A program made the position numbers and the translations under genes. Under the pieces are notes generated by a model. The model saw nothing but the letters and a program-made list of their open reading frames with translations. It did not search any database and was not told the DNA's origin. A stretch of 64,000 nucleotides of DNA from Paenibacillus sp. P25 (GTDB lineage Bacteria; Bacillota; Bacilli; Paenibacillales; NBRC-103111): positions 5,208,001-5,272,000 of the forward strand of contig CP085629.1 of the NCBI GenBank assembly GCA_024704175.1, in the 5' to 3' direction. Below are positions 56,710 through 64,000 of the stretch, one piece after another (the first letter of the stretch is position 1; the number at the start of each line of letters is the position of its first letter).

Positions 56710-56880
56710 TTAGCTTTGCTGCAGCTGCATTTCCTTGCTCTTCCTAGCTTCCAGGCATTCCGGCTCCTGGCAGTCCGAATAATACGTGGTCACCTTCTCG
56801 GCATCGAACGTTCCGATCTCCGACATACAATGTTTGCACAAGATAACACCCAGATCTACGCGAGAAGCTGCATTTTCCAT
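56710..56880 (-). CDS. SR1P-like GapA-binding peptide
   Basis: A 56-residue protein: MENAASRVDLGVILCKHCMS, then EIGTFDAEKVTTYYSDCQEP and ECLEARKSKE. The Cys pairs (CKHC; CQEPEC), the DAEKVTTYY centre and the length match SR1P, the peptide encoded on the B. subtilis small RNA SR1 that binds GapA and promotes its interaction with RNase J1. Here it is not on an RNA elsewhere but overlaps the end of a gap gene by 25 bases and precedes pckA. ATG 56880 with GGAAGAGG upstream; earlier in-frame codons belong to gap. Confidence 0.8.
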   Translation of the reverse strand: MENAASRVDLGVILCKHCMSEIGTFDAEKVTTYYSDCQEPECLEARKSKEMQLQQS

Positions 56881-57892
56881 ACCTCTTCCATCCTTTCTGT
56901 TATCAATTGTACTAATTCGGAAACGCGGCAGGCATACGCCCATTCATTGTCATACCAAGCAAGTACTTTGATTTGGTCCCCCATGACCATGATCGACGGT
57001 CCGTCGACTACAGCCGATTGGGAGCGACCTATATAATCAGCGGATACCAGAGGTTCATCCGTATATCCCAGATAGGGGAGAGTTTCCCTTCCGCCGCCGT
57101 TCGGAACACGGACTTCACTTCCTCCAGGCTGGCGCAGCGGGATACCTTCACGGTTAAATCCACAAGCGACACATCCTGCGTCGGCACGCGAAGCGAAATG
57201 CCCTGGATATGAGGGGCGAGGTGCGGAAGCACACCGGCAAGCGCTTTCCCTACGCCCGTCGTTGTCGGAACGATGGATTCTGTACAGGCCCGAGCCCGAC
57301 GGAGATCCTTGTGCGGGTTATCCAGATGGTTCTGATCTGAAGTAAAGGAATGCACCGTCGTCATCCAGCCCGTCTGCACCCCGAAGGCTTCATCCAGAAT
57401 CATCAGCACAGGGGACAGGCAGTTCGTCGTGCAGGATGCTGCCGATACGAGCCGGTGTTCCCGGGGATCGTACTTGTGATCGTTAACCCCCATGACCACG
57501 GTCAGGTCCATTTGCTTGCCCGGCGCCGTGATTAAGACATGCGAGGCGCCGGCCGCCAAATGCTTGCTCGCCCCTTCCCTGTCGTTAAACTTGCCCGAGG
57601 CATCCACGACGAGGTCCACTCCGAGACGCTTCCATGCGATTTGGGCGGGGTCTCTTTCGTAAGTAATTTGAATTTCGTGACCGTTAATGACGAGTTTGCC
57701 GTCACGAACGGAGATATCGGCATCCCATCGACCATGTACGGTGTCATATTTTAAGAGGTGAGCGATCGTTTCAACCGGGTAAACGCAGTTAATCGATTTT
57801 AATGAATACGTTTGCCGCTGCTCCGAGCAAATTTGTCTGACCACCAGTCTACCGATTCTTCCCATTCCGCTTATGCCTACACCGAGCGCCAA
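56856..57892 (-). pseudogene. gapB: Glyceraldehyde-3-phosphate dehydrogenase, late frameshift
   Basis: About 345 residues: GVGISGMGRIGRLVVRQ (NAD(P) fold), catalytic Cys in SAASCTTNCLSP, TTVHSFTSDQNHLDNPHKDLRRAR and PTTTGVGKAL. The frame as read ends at 57029, but one added C near 57062 gives YLGYTDEPLVSADYIGRSQS, VLAWYDNEWAYACRVSEL and a stop at 56856, the full catalytic domain. TTG 57892 has AGGGAGG seven bases upstream. Placement in front of pckA suggests the gluconeogenic GapB role rather than glycolytic GapA; sequence alone does not settle this. Confidence 0.85.
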
Positions 57893-58052
57893 TGTGAATA
57901 CCTCCCTGTTCAAGCTAATTAGTATGCATCATTTGTAATTAGTGTATACTATATATTTTATTTTGTACATAATAAATATTTTATTGTGCATCAAAAATAT
58001 TTTTATCAGCACCCACCCACATATACGACATACTAATCATCGAAAAAGGACC

Positions 58053-58091
58053 AAAAAAAAGCATCCCGTCCCCTGAGCGGGAACGGGATGC
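58053..58091 (-). terminator. Terminator of the rbs operon
   Basis: GCATCCCGT (58061-58069) mirrors ACGGGATGC (58083-58091); eight U follow on the minus strand (58053-58060). It lies 22 bases past the rbsB stop. Confidence 0.92.
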
Positions 58092-58113
58092 GGCTAAAGC
58101 CAACCAGACTTTC

Positions 58114-59062
58114 TTACTTCTTCGTGATGAGCTCCAGATCGACAGGGATCGAAGCTTCTACCTTCTCGCCTTTGCTTACCTTATCGGCCGTTTTAACGGC
58201 CATTTCGCCGATTGCAGCCGGTTTCTGGGCTACCGTTGCCGCCATCTTGCCTTCATTCACGGCTTTCACCGCATCATCCGTAGCGTCGAAGCCGACGACC
58301 GCAATGTTCTTGCCGGAGGCCTGGATCGCTTGGAGAGCGCCCAGCGCCATCTCGTCGTTATGGGCAAATACGGCTTGAATGTCTTTGTTGCCTTGCAGGA
58401 TGTTTTCCATAACAGAGAGGCCCTTCGCCCGGTCAAAGTCCGCAGGCTGGGATGCAATTACTTTAACCCCGTCCTTACCGTCTACGGCATTATGGAAGCC
58501 TTTCCCCGGTCGCGTGCAGCCGAAGTTCCGGCAATGCCTTGCAGCTCCACGATGTTGCCTTTGCCGCCGATCGCTTTGAGAATATAGTCGCCCGCCATTT
58601 GCCCGCCTTTCACGTTGTCGGAGGCGATGTGGGAAACCACTTGCCCGCCGTTGGCGGCGCGGTCGATGGTAATGACCGGAATGTTGGCTTTATTGGTCGC
58701 TTGAACGGCCGTAACGATCGCATCGCTGTCGGTAGGGTTAATCAAAATGACGTTGACTTTCTTTTGAATCAAATCCTCGATGCCGCTGATTTGCTTCGAG
58801 GTATCGTTCTGCGCATCGACAACGACCAGATCATCGCCCGATTCTTTTGCCGCCTTCATCGCTCCGTCACGCAATGTGACGAAGAAAGGATTGTTCAAGG
58901 TGGACAGCGAAAGACCGATCGTCACTTTGCCTCCGGCTGCGCCCGCGTTCTTGCCCGGAGCCGGCTGGGCGCCTCCCCTTCCAGCTTCGATTGGGTCGAG
59001 CAGCCTGCCATAATAATAGAACCTGCCATGAGTACGGACATTACGATGTGCATTTTTTTCAT
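58114..59062 (-). pseudogene. rbsB: Ribose-binding lipoprotein, frameshifted
   Basis: The periplasmic-type ribose receptor, about 316 residues. Signal peptide with lipobox IIMAGCST, then a Gly/Ala linker and VTIGLSLSTLNNPFFVTLRDGA, INPTDSDAIVTAVQ, ITIDRAANGG and FAHNDEMALGALQAI. Frames change near 58965 (SKLEG joined to GAQPAPGKNAGAAGG) and near 58495. Anchored outside the membrane, it delivers ribose to RbsC/RbsA. Last gene of the operon. Confidence 0.93.
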
Positions 59063-59086
59063 TGTGAATTTCTCCTTTGGTGTGGT

Positions 59087-60039
59087 TTATTTGGAGGATT
59101 TCGAACGATCCATGAGAACGGCTACCAGAATGACGGCGCCCTTGACTACCAATTGGTAGAAGGATGAGACATTCAGCAAGTTCAGTCCGTTATCCAATAC
59201 CCCGATAATCATCGCCCCGATTAAGGTGCCGACGAGCCAGCCTCTGCCGCCGGACAAGCTCGTTCCCCCAAGACGACCGCTGCAATCGCATCCAATTCGA
59301 ACGACGTACCGGCTGTCGGCTGCGCCGAGTTCAAGCGGGAGGTGAGGATAATGCCGCTGAACGCCGCCAGCAGACCGCTGATGGAATAGACAAGCACCTT
59401 AACTCCCGACGTATTAATCCCCGAAAGCCAAGTCGCTTCCTCGTTGCTTCCCAGCGCAAAGACGCGCCGGCCGAAGGTGGTATATTTCAATACAATATAT
59501 AGAATGATAAAAGTTAAGATCATCCATACAATCGGCATCGGAATCTCAAAGAAATACCCTTTGCCTATAAAACCGAAGCTTTCGTTCAACCCGGTCACCG
59601 GCTTGCCTTGGGTATAAACCAAGGTAAATCCCCGGTATAAGGTCATCGTAGCCAAGGTGGCAATAAACGGCGCAACCTTTCCTTTGGTTACGAGCGGCCC
59701 GTTCACGGCGCCGAACACCGCTCCGCAGAGCAGACCGACCAGCACCGCCAGCCCAGTGTTCGTTCCCGATGCCAGCATTCCCGCCGTGAACGCGCTGGTT
59801 AACGCCAATACGGCGCCTACGGACAGGTCAATGCCGCCGGTCAGGATGACGAATGTCATACCGAAAGCAATCAGCGCGTTGATGGACACCTGGCGAAGAA
59901 CGTTAAAAATGTTCGGTACGGTCAAAAAATCGCTGCTGATGATGGATAAAATTACGATGATCAAAATGAAACCGAATAGCGGACCCAAGCTCTGTGACTT
60001 CCTTAGACGTTTGCCTGACTTGATGGTATCAGCCGACAT
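59087..60039 (-). pseudogene. rbsC: Ribose ABC permease, frameshifted
   Basis: A membrane permease of about 317 residues and ten hydrophobic segments: FGFILIIVILSIISS, ALIAFGMTFVILTGGIDLSVG (family hallmark), RRVFALGSNEEATWLSGIN. Near 59268 the frame shifts; the continuation GGRGWLVGTLIGAMIIGVLDN to MDRSKSSK with a stop at 59087 completes the protein. It overlaps the end of rbsA by 11 bases. Confidence 0.93.
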
Positions 60040-61534
60040 GTTGTTTCGCTCCTCCCGTCGCGCAATGCATGATGTTCTCCTGAGTAGCGTTTTCCCTCGT
60101 AAATTCGCCGGTAATCCGGCCCTCGTGCATGACGAGGATGCGGTCGCTCATTCCAAGAACCTCAGGAAGCTCGGAAGAGATCATAATGATCGCTACACCG
60201 CTCGCAACAAGTTGATTCATTAAATCATAAATTTCCTTCTTGGCCCCGATATCCACGCCCCGCGTCGGTTCATCCAGAATGAACACCTCGGGACGGGTGG
60301 CGAGCCACTTGCCTATGACGACCTTCTGCTGGTTGCCTCCGCTGAGCGCGCCGACCGTATATTCGCCGTTCGGCGTTTTGATCATCAGCTGACGAATCAG
60401 ACGTTCCGCCAGTTCCGTCTCCTTCTTGCGGCTCATGAACCCGTTCTTCGAGACGTCCGCCAAATTCGGCAAGGAGATGTTGTCCCTGACGGAAAGCGGA
60501 AGGAGCGACCCCTCATCCTTGCGATCCTCCGTGACCAAGGCGATCCCTGCGGCAATGGCATCCATCGGCTTACGAATCGTAACTGGCTTATCGTTGATGC
60601 GAATTTCGCCTTGCTCGAAAGGAAGTACGCCGAAGATCGCTTTGGCCAGCTCCGTTCGGCCGGCGCCCATCAAACCGGCGATGCCCAGAATCTCACCACC
60701 TCGTACGGAGAAGGAGATGTCGTGCAGCTTGCCTTTCACGGTCAGGCCGTTCACGCGAAGCTTTTCTTCTCCAGCAGGAATGTCCACCTTGGGAAAGCGG
60801 TCTTTGATTTCCCGTCCTACCATCATTTTTACCAGCTTGTCCATATTCGTTTCCCCGATGCGGTCCGTCCCTACCGTATGACCGTCGCGCATCACCGTAA
60901 CCCGGTCGCAGATCCGGAAGATTTCCTCCATGCGGTGGGAAATATAGACCATTCCGACACCTTGCTTCTTCAGCGTCCCGATCACCTGGAACAGCGCTTC
61001 GATTTCCCGGTCGGTCAGCGCCGCCGTCGGTTCATCCAGCACCAGAACCTCGGCATGCATAGAAAGCGCTTTAGCAATCTCGATCATTTGCTGTTGACCT
61101 ACGGACAGCTCGCCGGCCATCGTACCCGGATCGATCGTTAACCCGAGTTGGGATAAATACCGCTTCGCTTCCTGCTTCATCTTGGGCCAATTAATCAGCC
61201 TAGTCTTGCCGTATGTGAACTCTCGGCCGAGAAAAATGTTCTCCATTACCGTCAGATCCGGAATTAAGTTTAATTCCTGATGAATCATGACGATGCCCAG
61301 GCTCTGAGCCTTAGAGGGCGACGTAATCTCGGTGACCGTTCCTTTCATCGTCACTTGACCGCCGTCCTTCGGATAAATGCCGCCGAGAATTTTCATCAGG
61401 GTCGATTTGCCTGCGCCGTTCTCTCCCATCAGCGCATGCACTTCGCCGGCGTGAAGATTGAACTGAACCTTATCGAGCACCTTCACGCCGGGAAAGCTCT
61501 TGCTGATGTCGTTCATTTCCAACAAATAAGTCAA
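60029..61534 (-). CDS. rbsA: Ribose ABC transporter ATPase
   Basis: A 501-residue double ATPase that powers ribose import. First domain: GENGAGKSTLMKILGG, LSVGQQQMIEIAKAL, VLVLDEPTAALTDRE. The second domain has the degenerate Walker A usual in RbsA (GLMGAGRTELAKAIFG), LSGGNQQKVVIGKWL and FILDEPTRGVDIGA. The start is TTG 61534 with GGGAGGG upstream. Intact, one of the few unbroken genes of the operon. Confidence 0.97.
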   Translation of the reverse strand: MTYLLEMNDISKSFPGVKVLDKVQFNLHAGEVHALMGENGAGKSTLMKILGGIYPKDGGQVTMKGTVTEITSPSKAQSLGIVMIHQELNLIPDLTVMENIFLGREFTYGKTRLINWPKMKQEAKRYLSQLGLTIDPGTMAGELSVGQQQMIEIAKALSMHAEVLVLDEPTAALTDREIEALFQVIGTLKKQGVGMVYISHRMEEIFRICDRVTVMRDGHTVGTDRIGETNMDKLVKMMVGREIKDRFPKVDIPAGEEKLRVNGLTVKGKLHDISFSVRGGEILGIAGLMGAGRTELAKAIFGVLPFEQGEIRINDKPVTIRKPMDAIAAGIALVTEDRKDEGSLLPLSVRDNISLPNLADVSKNGFMSRKKETELAERLIRQLMIKTPNGEYTVGALSGGNQQKVVIGKWLATRPEVFILDEPTRGVDIGAKKEIYDLMNQLVASGVAIIMISSELPEVLGMSDRILVMHEGRITGEFTRENATQENIMHCATGGAKQHVG

Positions 61535-61552
61535 TGCCTATCCCTCCCTTGA

Positions 61553-61948
61553 TCAGAAGATCACTCCGGCCTCTAGAATGATATTCGCATAAGGCGTACA
61601 TTCGCCGGTACGGATGACGGCTTTCGCTTGATGCGTGATCCGCTTGAACTCCTCGTGGGTCACGGCACGGATCGGTATGCCTTCCATAACCGGAGTCAAT
61701 TGTTGTCTGAGTCGCGCATTGGCCGAGTTCATTTCCTCAGCGATGACGGCCGATTCCACCTGCATCTCTTCCAGCACGGTGGCGAGCGTCTCAAGAAACG
61801 AAGGGACGCCTTTCTTCAGGGCGATATCGATCCGTTCGACATGGGGCGGAATCGGCGACCCGCTGTCGCAAATCACGATCGTATCCGTATGTCCCAGCTC
61901 GCTGACGATTTTGGAAATGCGGCTGTTCATGATACCTGTCTTTTTCAT
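61553..61948 (-). CDS. rbsD: D-ribose pyranase
   Basis: A 131-residue enzyme that converts beta-pyranose to beta-furanose ribose, the form phosphorylated by RbsK. MKKTGIMNSRISKIVSELGH, then VICDSGSPIPPHVERIDIAL and a C-terminal IIRTGE-like VIRTGECTPYANIIL. ATG 61948 has an ACGAGG site. The reading frame runs on upstream into rbsK without a stop, but this fusion is caused by a frameshift in rbsK. Confidence 0.95.
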   Translation of the reverse strand: MKKTGIMNSRISKIVSELGHTDTIVICDSGSPIPPHVERIDIALKKGVPSFLETLATVLEEMQVESAVIAEEMNSANARLRQQLTPVMEGIPIRAVTHEEFKRITHQAKAVIRTGECTPYANIILEAGVIF

Positions 61949-61953
61949 ATCTG

Positions 61954-62874
61954 CTACCTCGTTCGTGTTGTAAATTGTTCGACTTCCTCTAAAGTAGGCA
62001 TGCCCGGCTCGCGCTCCGAATTTGGTTACGGCCAGAGCCGATACATTCGCTGCAAAAGAAACCGCTTCCTCCAAGCTCTTGCGTTGAGCGAGGGAATAAG
62101 CCAAACCCGCATTGAAGGAGTCTCCGGCTCCGGTCGTATCGACGACAGGTACTTTATAGGCCGGAACTTTCACGAGGGGCCCCCGGCTTCCATGAATGCC
62201 GAGCCTTCGGAGCCAAGCGTCGTAATGACGTTCCGTGCTCCCATTCCGATCAGCTTCCGCATCGAAGCTTCCAGATCGTCGTTCTCGGAGCTTCCCGTCA
62301 GGAGGCTTAATTCCGTCCGGTTCGGTGTAATATAGTCGACATCCCGCAGCAAGGACTCGGGAAGCGGCTGTGCAGGCGCAGGATTCAGCACCACGGTTTT
62401 CCCGAGCGATTTGGCCAGCTTGGCGGCATGTGTAACCGCCTCCAAAGGAATTTCCAATTGCAATAAAACGATGTCCGCTTGTTCCATGGCTTGCTTGCTG
62501 CGGTCGATATCCTCGGGACGAAGATGATGATTGGCCCCGGGTAAAACGATGATGCTGTTATCGCCCTGGGATACAAAGATGTTGGCGATCCCCGTCGTCG
62601 CATCCGGGATGGCACGTACCCCTTCGCACTCAATACCTTCGCTCGTTAAAGCCTGCAGCAGCTCTCGTCCGAAGCTGTCCCCGCCTACGGCCCCGATCAT
62701 CCGGGTGGACGCTCCGAGCCGGGCCGAAGCCACCGCTTGATTCGCTCCCTTGCCGCCGGGCAGAAACCGGATCGCCTTGCCGAGCAAGGTTTCTCCCTGT
62801 ACCGGAAACCGGTCCGATTCGACGACGATATCCATATTCAAGCTCCCGATCACAGCCACATTGGGCGCATTCAT
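61954..62874 (-). pseudogene. rbsK: Ribokinase, frameshifted
   Basis: Phosphorylates ribose to ribose-5-phosphate. About 306 residues: IGSLNMDIVVESDRFP, FLPGGKGANQAVASARLG, NPAPAQPLP and the catalytic DTTGAGDSFNAGLAY. Frames change near 62175 (EAGG joined to VKVPAYKVPVVDTTGAGD) and near 62010; there one base less gives MPTLEEVEQFTTRTR and a TAG at 61954-61956, six bases before rbsD. Its ATG overlaps the rbsR stop. Confidence 0.94.
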
Positions 62875-63874
62875 GATGACTCTCTCCTTTGGGTCGACTT
62901 TCTGGGGATCAAGGACACATCCAGTTCGTATGTCCGGTCCTCTTCCATATTGCCTTCAATTTTTTTAATTAAAATGCGTGAAACGAGCGCTCCCATCTCA
63001 TAGATCGGTTGGGCTACCGTCGTGATTTCCGGTTCCGTAATCTCACTCATGTTAATGCCGTCGAATCCGCATACCGCCACCTGCTCGGGAACCCGAATGC
63101 CCCTGCGGATCAACGCCTTCAGCGCGCCTACGGCCATTAAATCGTTGCCCGCGAATATGGCGTCGATGTCCGGATGCCGGTCCATCAGCACTTGTGCAGC
63201 CTGCATCCCCCGGCGATCGAAAAATCGCCCTCCATCGTTAAGGTCGGGGAATACCAATCGAAGCCTGCAACGGACTCCTCATACCCGATAAGACGTTCTT
63301 TGGCCGTAATAAGCTCCTGCGGACCGTAAATGTGAGCGATTTTGCGGCGGCCCATCTCCAGCAGATGGCTTATGGCGAGCTTCGCTCCGTTCTTATTCTT
63401 AGAACGAACCACGCTGCAGGATTGCTTGCCTGGAGCCCGGTCCAAGCATACGAGCGGAATTCCGTTCTTATCCATTTGCTCCACTTCGGTATGACTGAGC
63501 GTATTTGAGGCAAAAATAATCCCGTCGATATGTTTCTTTCTTAAAATCTCGATATACGATTGTTCCTTCATCCCCTGGTTATCCGAATTGCACAAGATGA
63601 CGGCATAACCGTACATCGAGGCTACATCTTCGACAGCCCTTGCCAATTCGGGAAAGAACGGATTGGATATGTCGGGCAAGATCAATGCGATCGTATTGGT
63701 TTTCTTGCCTGCGAGACCTCTGGCCACCGTATTCGGCGAATAATTCAGCGTTTCGATAGCCTTCTTAATTTTAAGCTCGGTTTCCGCGTTCACATATCCG
63801 CTTTTGTTCAAATAGCGGGAGATCGTAGCGACGGAAACGCCTGCAAGCTTTGCAACATCACGAATCGTTGACAT
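62871..63874 (-). pseudogene. rbsR: LacI-family ribose repressor, frameshifted
   Basis: About 334 residues: N-terminal helix-turn-helix STIRDVAKLAGVSVATISRYL with hinge helix SPNTVARGLAGKK, then the sugar-binding core (ALILPDISNPFFPELAR; IFAGNDLMAVGALKAL; GFDGINMSEIT). The frame changes near 63210. ATG 63874; the open frame to 63910 has no ribosome site. First gene of the operon it should control; a LacI-type operator lies 20-40 bases upstream. Confidence 0.93.
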
Positions 63875-63893
63875 CGTCCACCATCCTTTTCCA

Positions 63894-63911
63894 TGTGTAA
63901 ACGATACCACA
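63894..63911 (-). promoter_or_regulatory. LacI-type operator of the rbs operon
   Basis: On the minus strand TGTGGTATCGTTTACACA, a near-palindrome around a central CG, fits RbsR/CcpA-type (cre-like) sites. It lies just ahead of rbsR, so it may serve RbsR autoregulation, carbon catabolite repression, or both. Confidence 0.6.
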
Positions 63912-64000
63912 TGTTGACGATTTATCCATTTTTAATCCATAAGAATTGAGTTAATATAAAAGAATTTCCAGGTATTATACCGGCATATGATGATGTGGTA

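Overview
The window looks like chromosomal DNA of a spore-forming, moderately GC-rich Bacillota bacterium, most likely Paenibacillus or a close relative. Evidence: an alpha/beta-type small acid-soluble spore protein, YlbJ, YunB, a LytH-like M23 peptidase, YycC, YutD, KinB-type sensor kinases, a T-box leader, a long-form LeuA and an rbsRKDACB operon in Bacillus order. I see no rRNA, tRNA, phage, insertion sequence or CRISPR array.

Layout. 0-10.5 kb: acetylxylan esterase, spore SASP, chemoreceptor, oligoendopeptidase F, truncated haemoglobin, YlbJ. 10.5-22.3 kb: a duplicated structured repeat, alpha-glucan phosphorylase, PilZ protein, NAD kinase, YutD, lipoyl synthase, the nickel-pincer genes larB and larC1 with a separate larC2 on the opposite strand, LytH, YunB and an azoreductase. 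22.4-30.2 kb: YdhK, a two-component system, DedA, a CsoR-controlled copper system (csoR-copZ, copA) and a DUF318-type permease. 30.3-37.7 kb: selD-selU for selenium-modified tRNA, DinB, a MetF-like reductase, an aldo/keto reductase and a membrane histidine kinase. 37.7-44.4 kb: a sugar ABC importer with a YesN/YesM-type two-component pair. 44.4-52.2 kb: two esterases, a second KinB-like kinase, leuA behind a leucine-type T-box, and a chemoreceptor-CheW pair. 52.4-63.9 kb: two MFS transporters, a gluconeogenic cluster (gap, an SR1P-like peptide, pckA) and the ribose operon with its LacI-type repressor.

Reading caution. About half of the protein genes are broken by single-base frameshifts, although both halves stay conserved and downstream terminators and start sites remain in place. 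Wherever I could reconstruct the site, a +/-1 change, mostly in a short G or C run, restores the family sequence. I read nearly all of these as sequence errors rather than pseudogenes and give coordinates for the reconstructed genes. Several apparently intact frames are also misleading: the arginine-rich YutD tail, an apparent rbsK-rbsD fusion, the long selU tail, the long MFS C-terminus, and an esterase with two compensating shifts.

Most interesting: LarC split into convergent larC1 and larC2 genes; gap, an SR1P-like peptide and pckA clustered in one apparent operon, the same three functions that CcpN controls from separate loci in Bacillus subtilis; and a three-copy intergenic repeat whose hairpins differ by compensatory changes.
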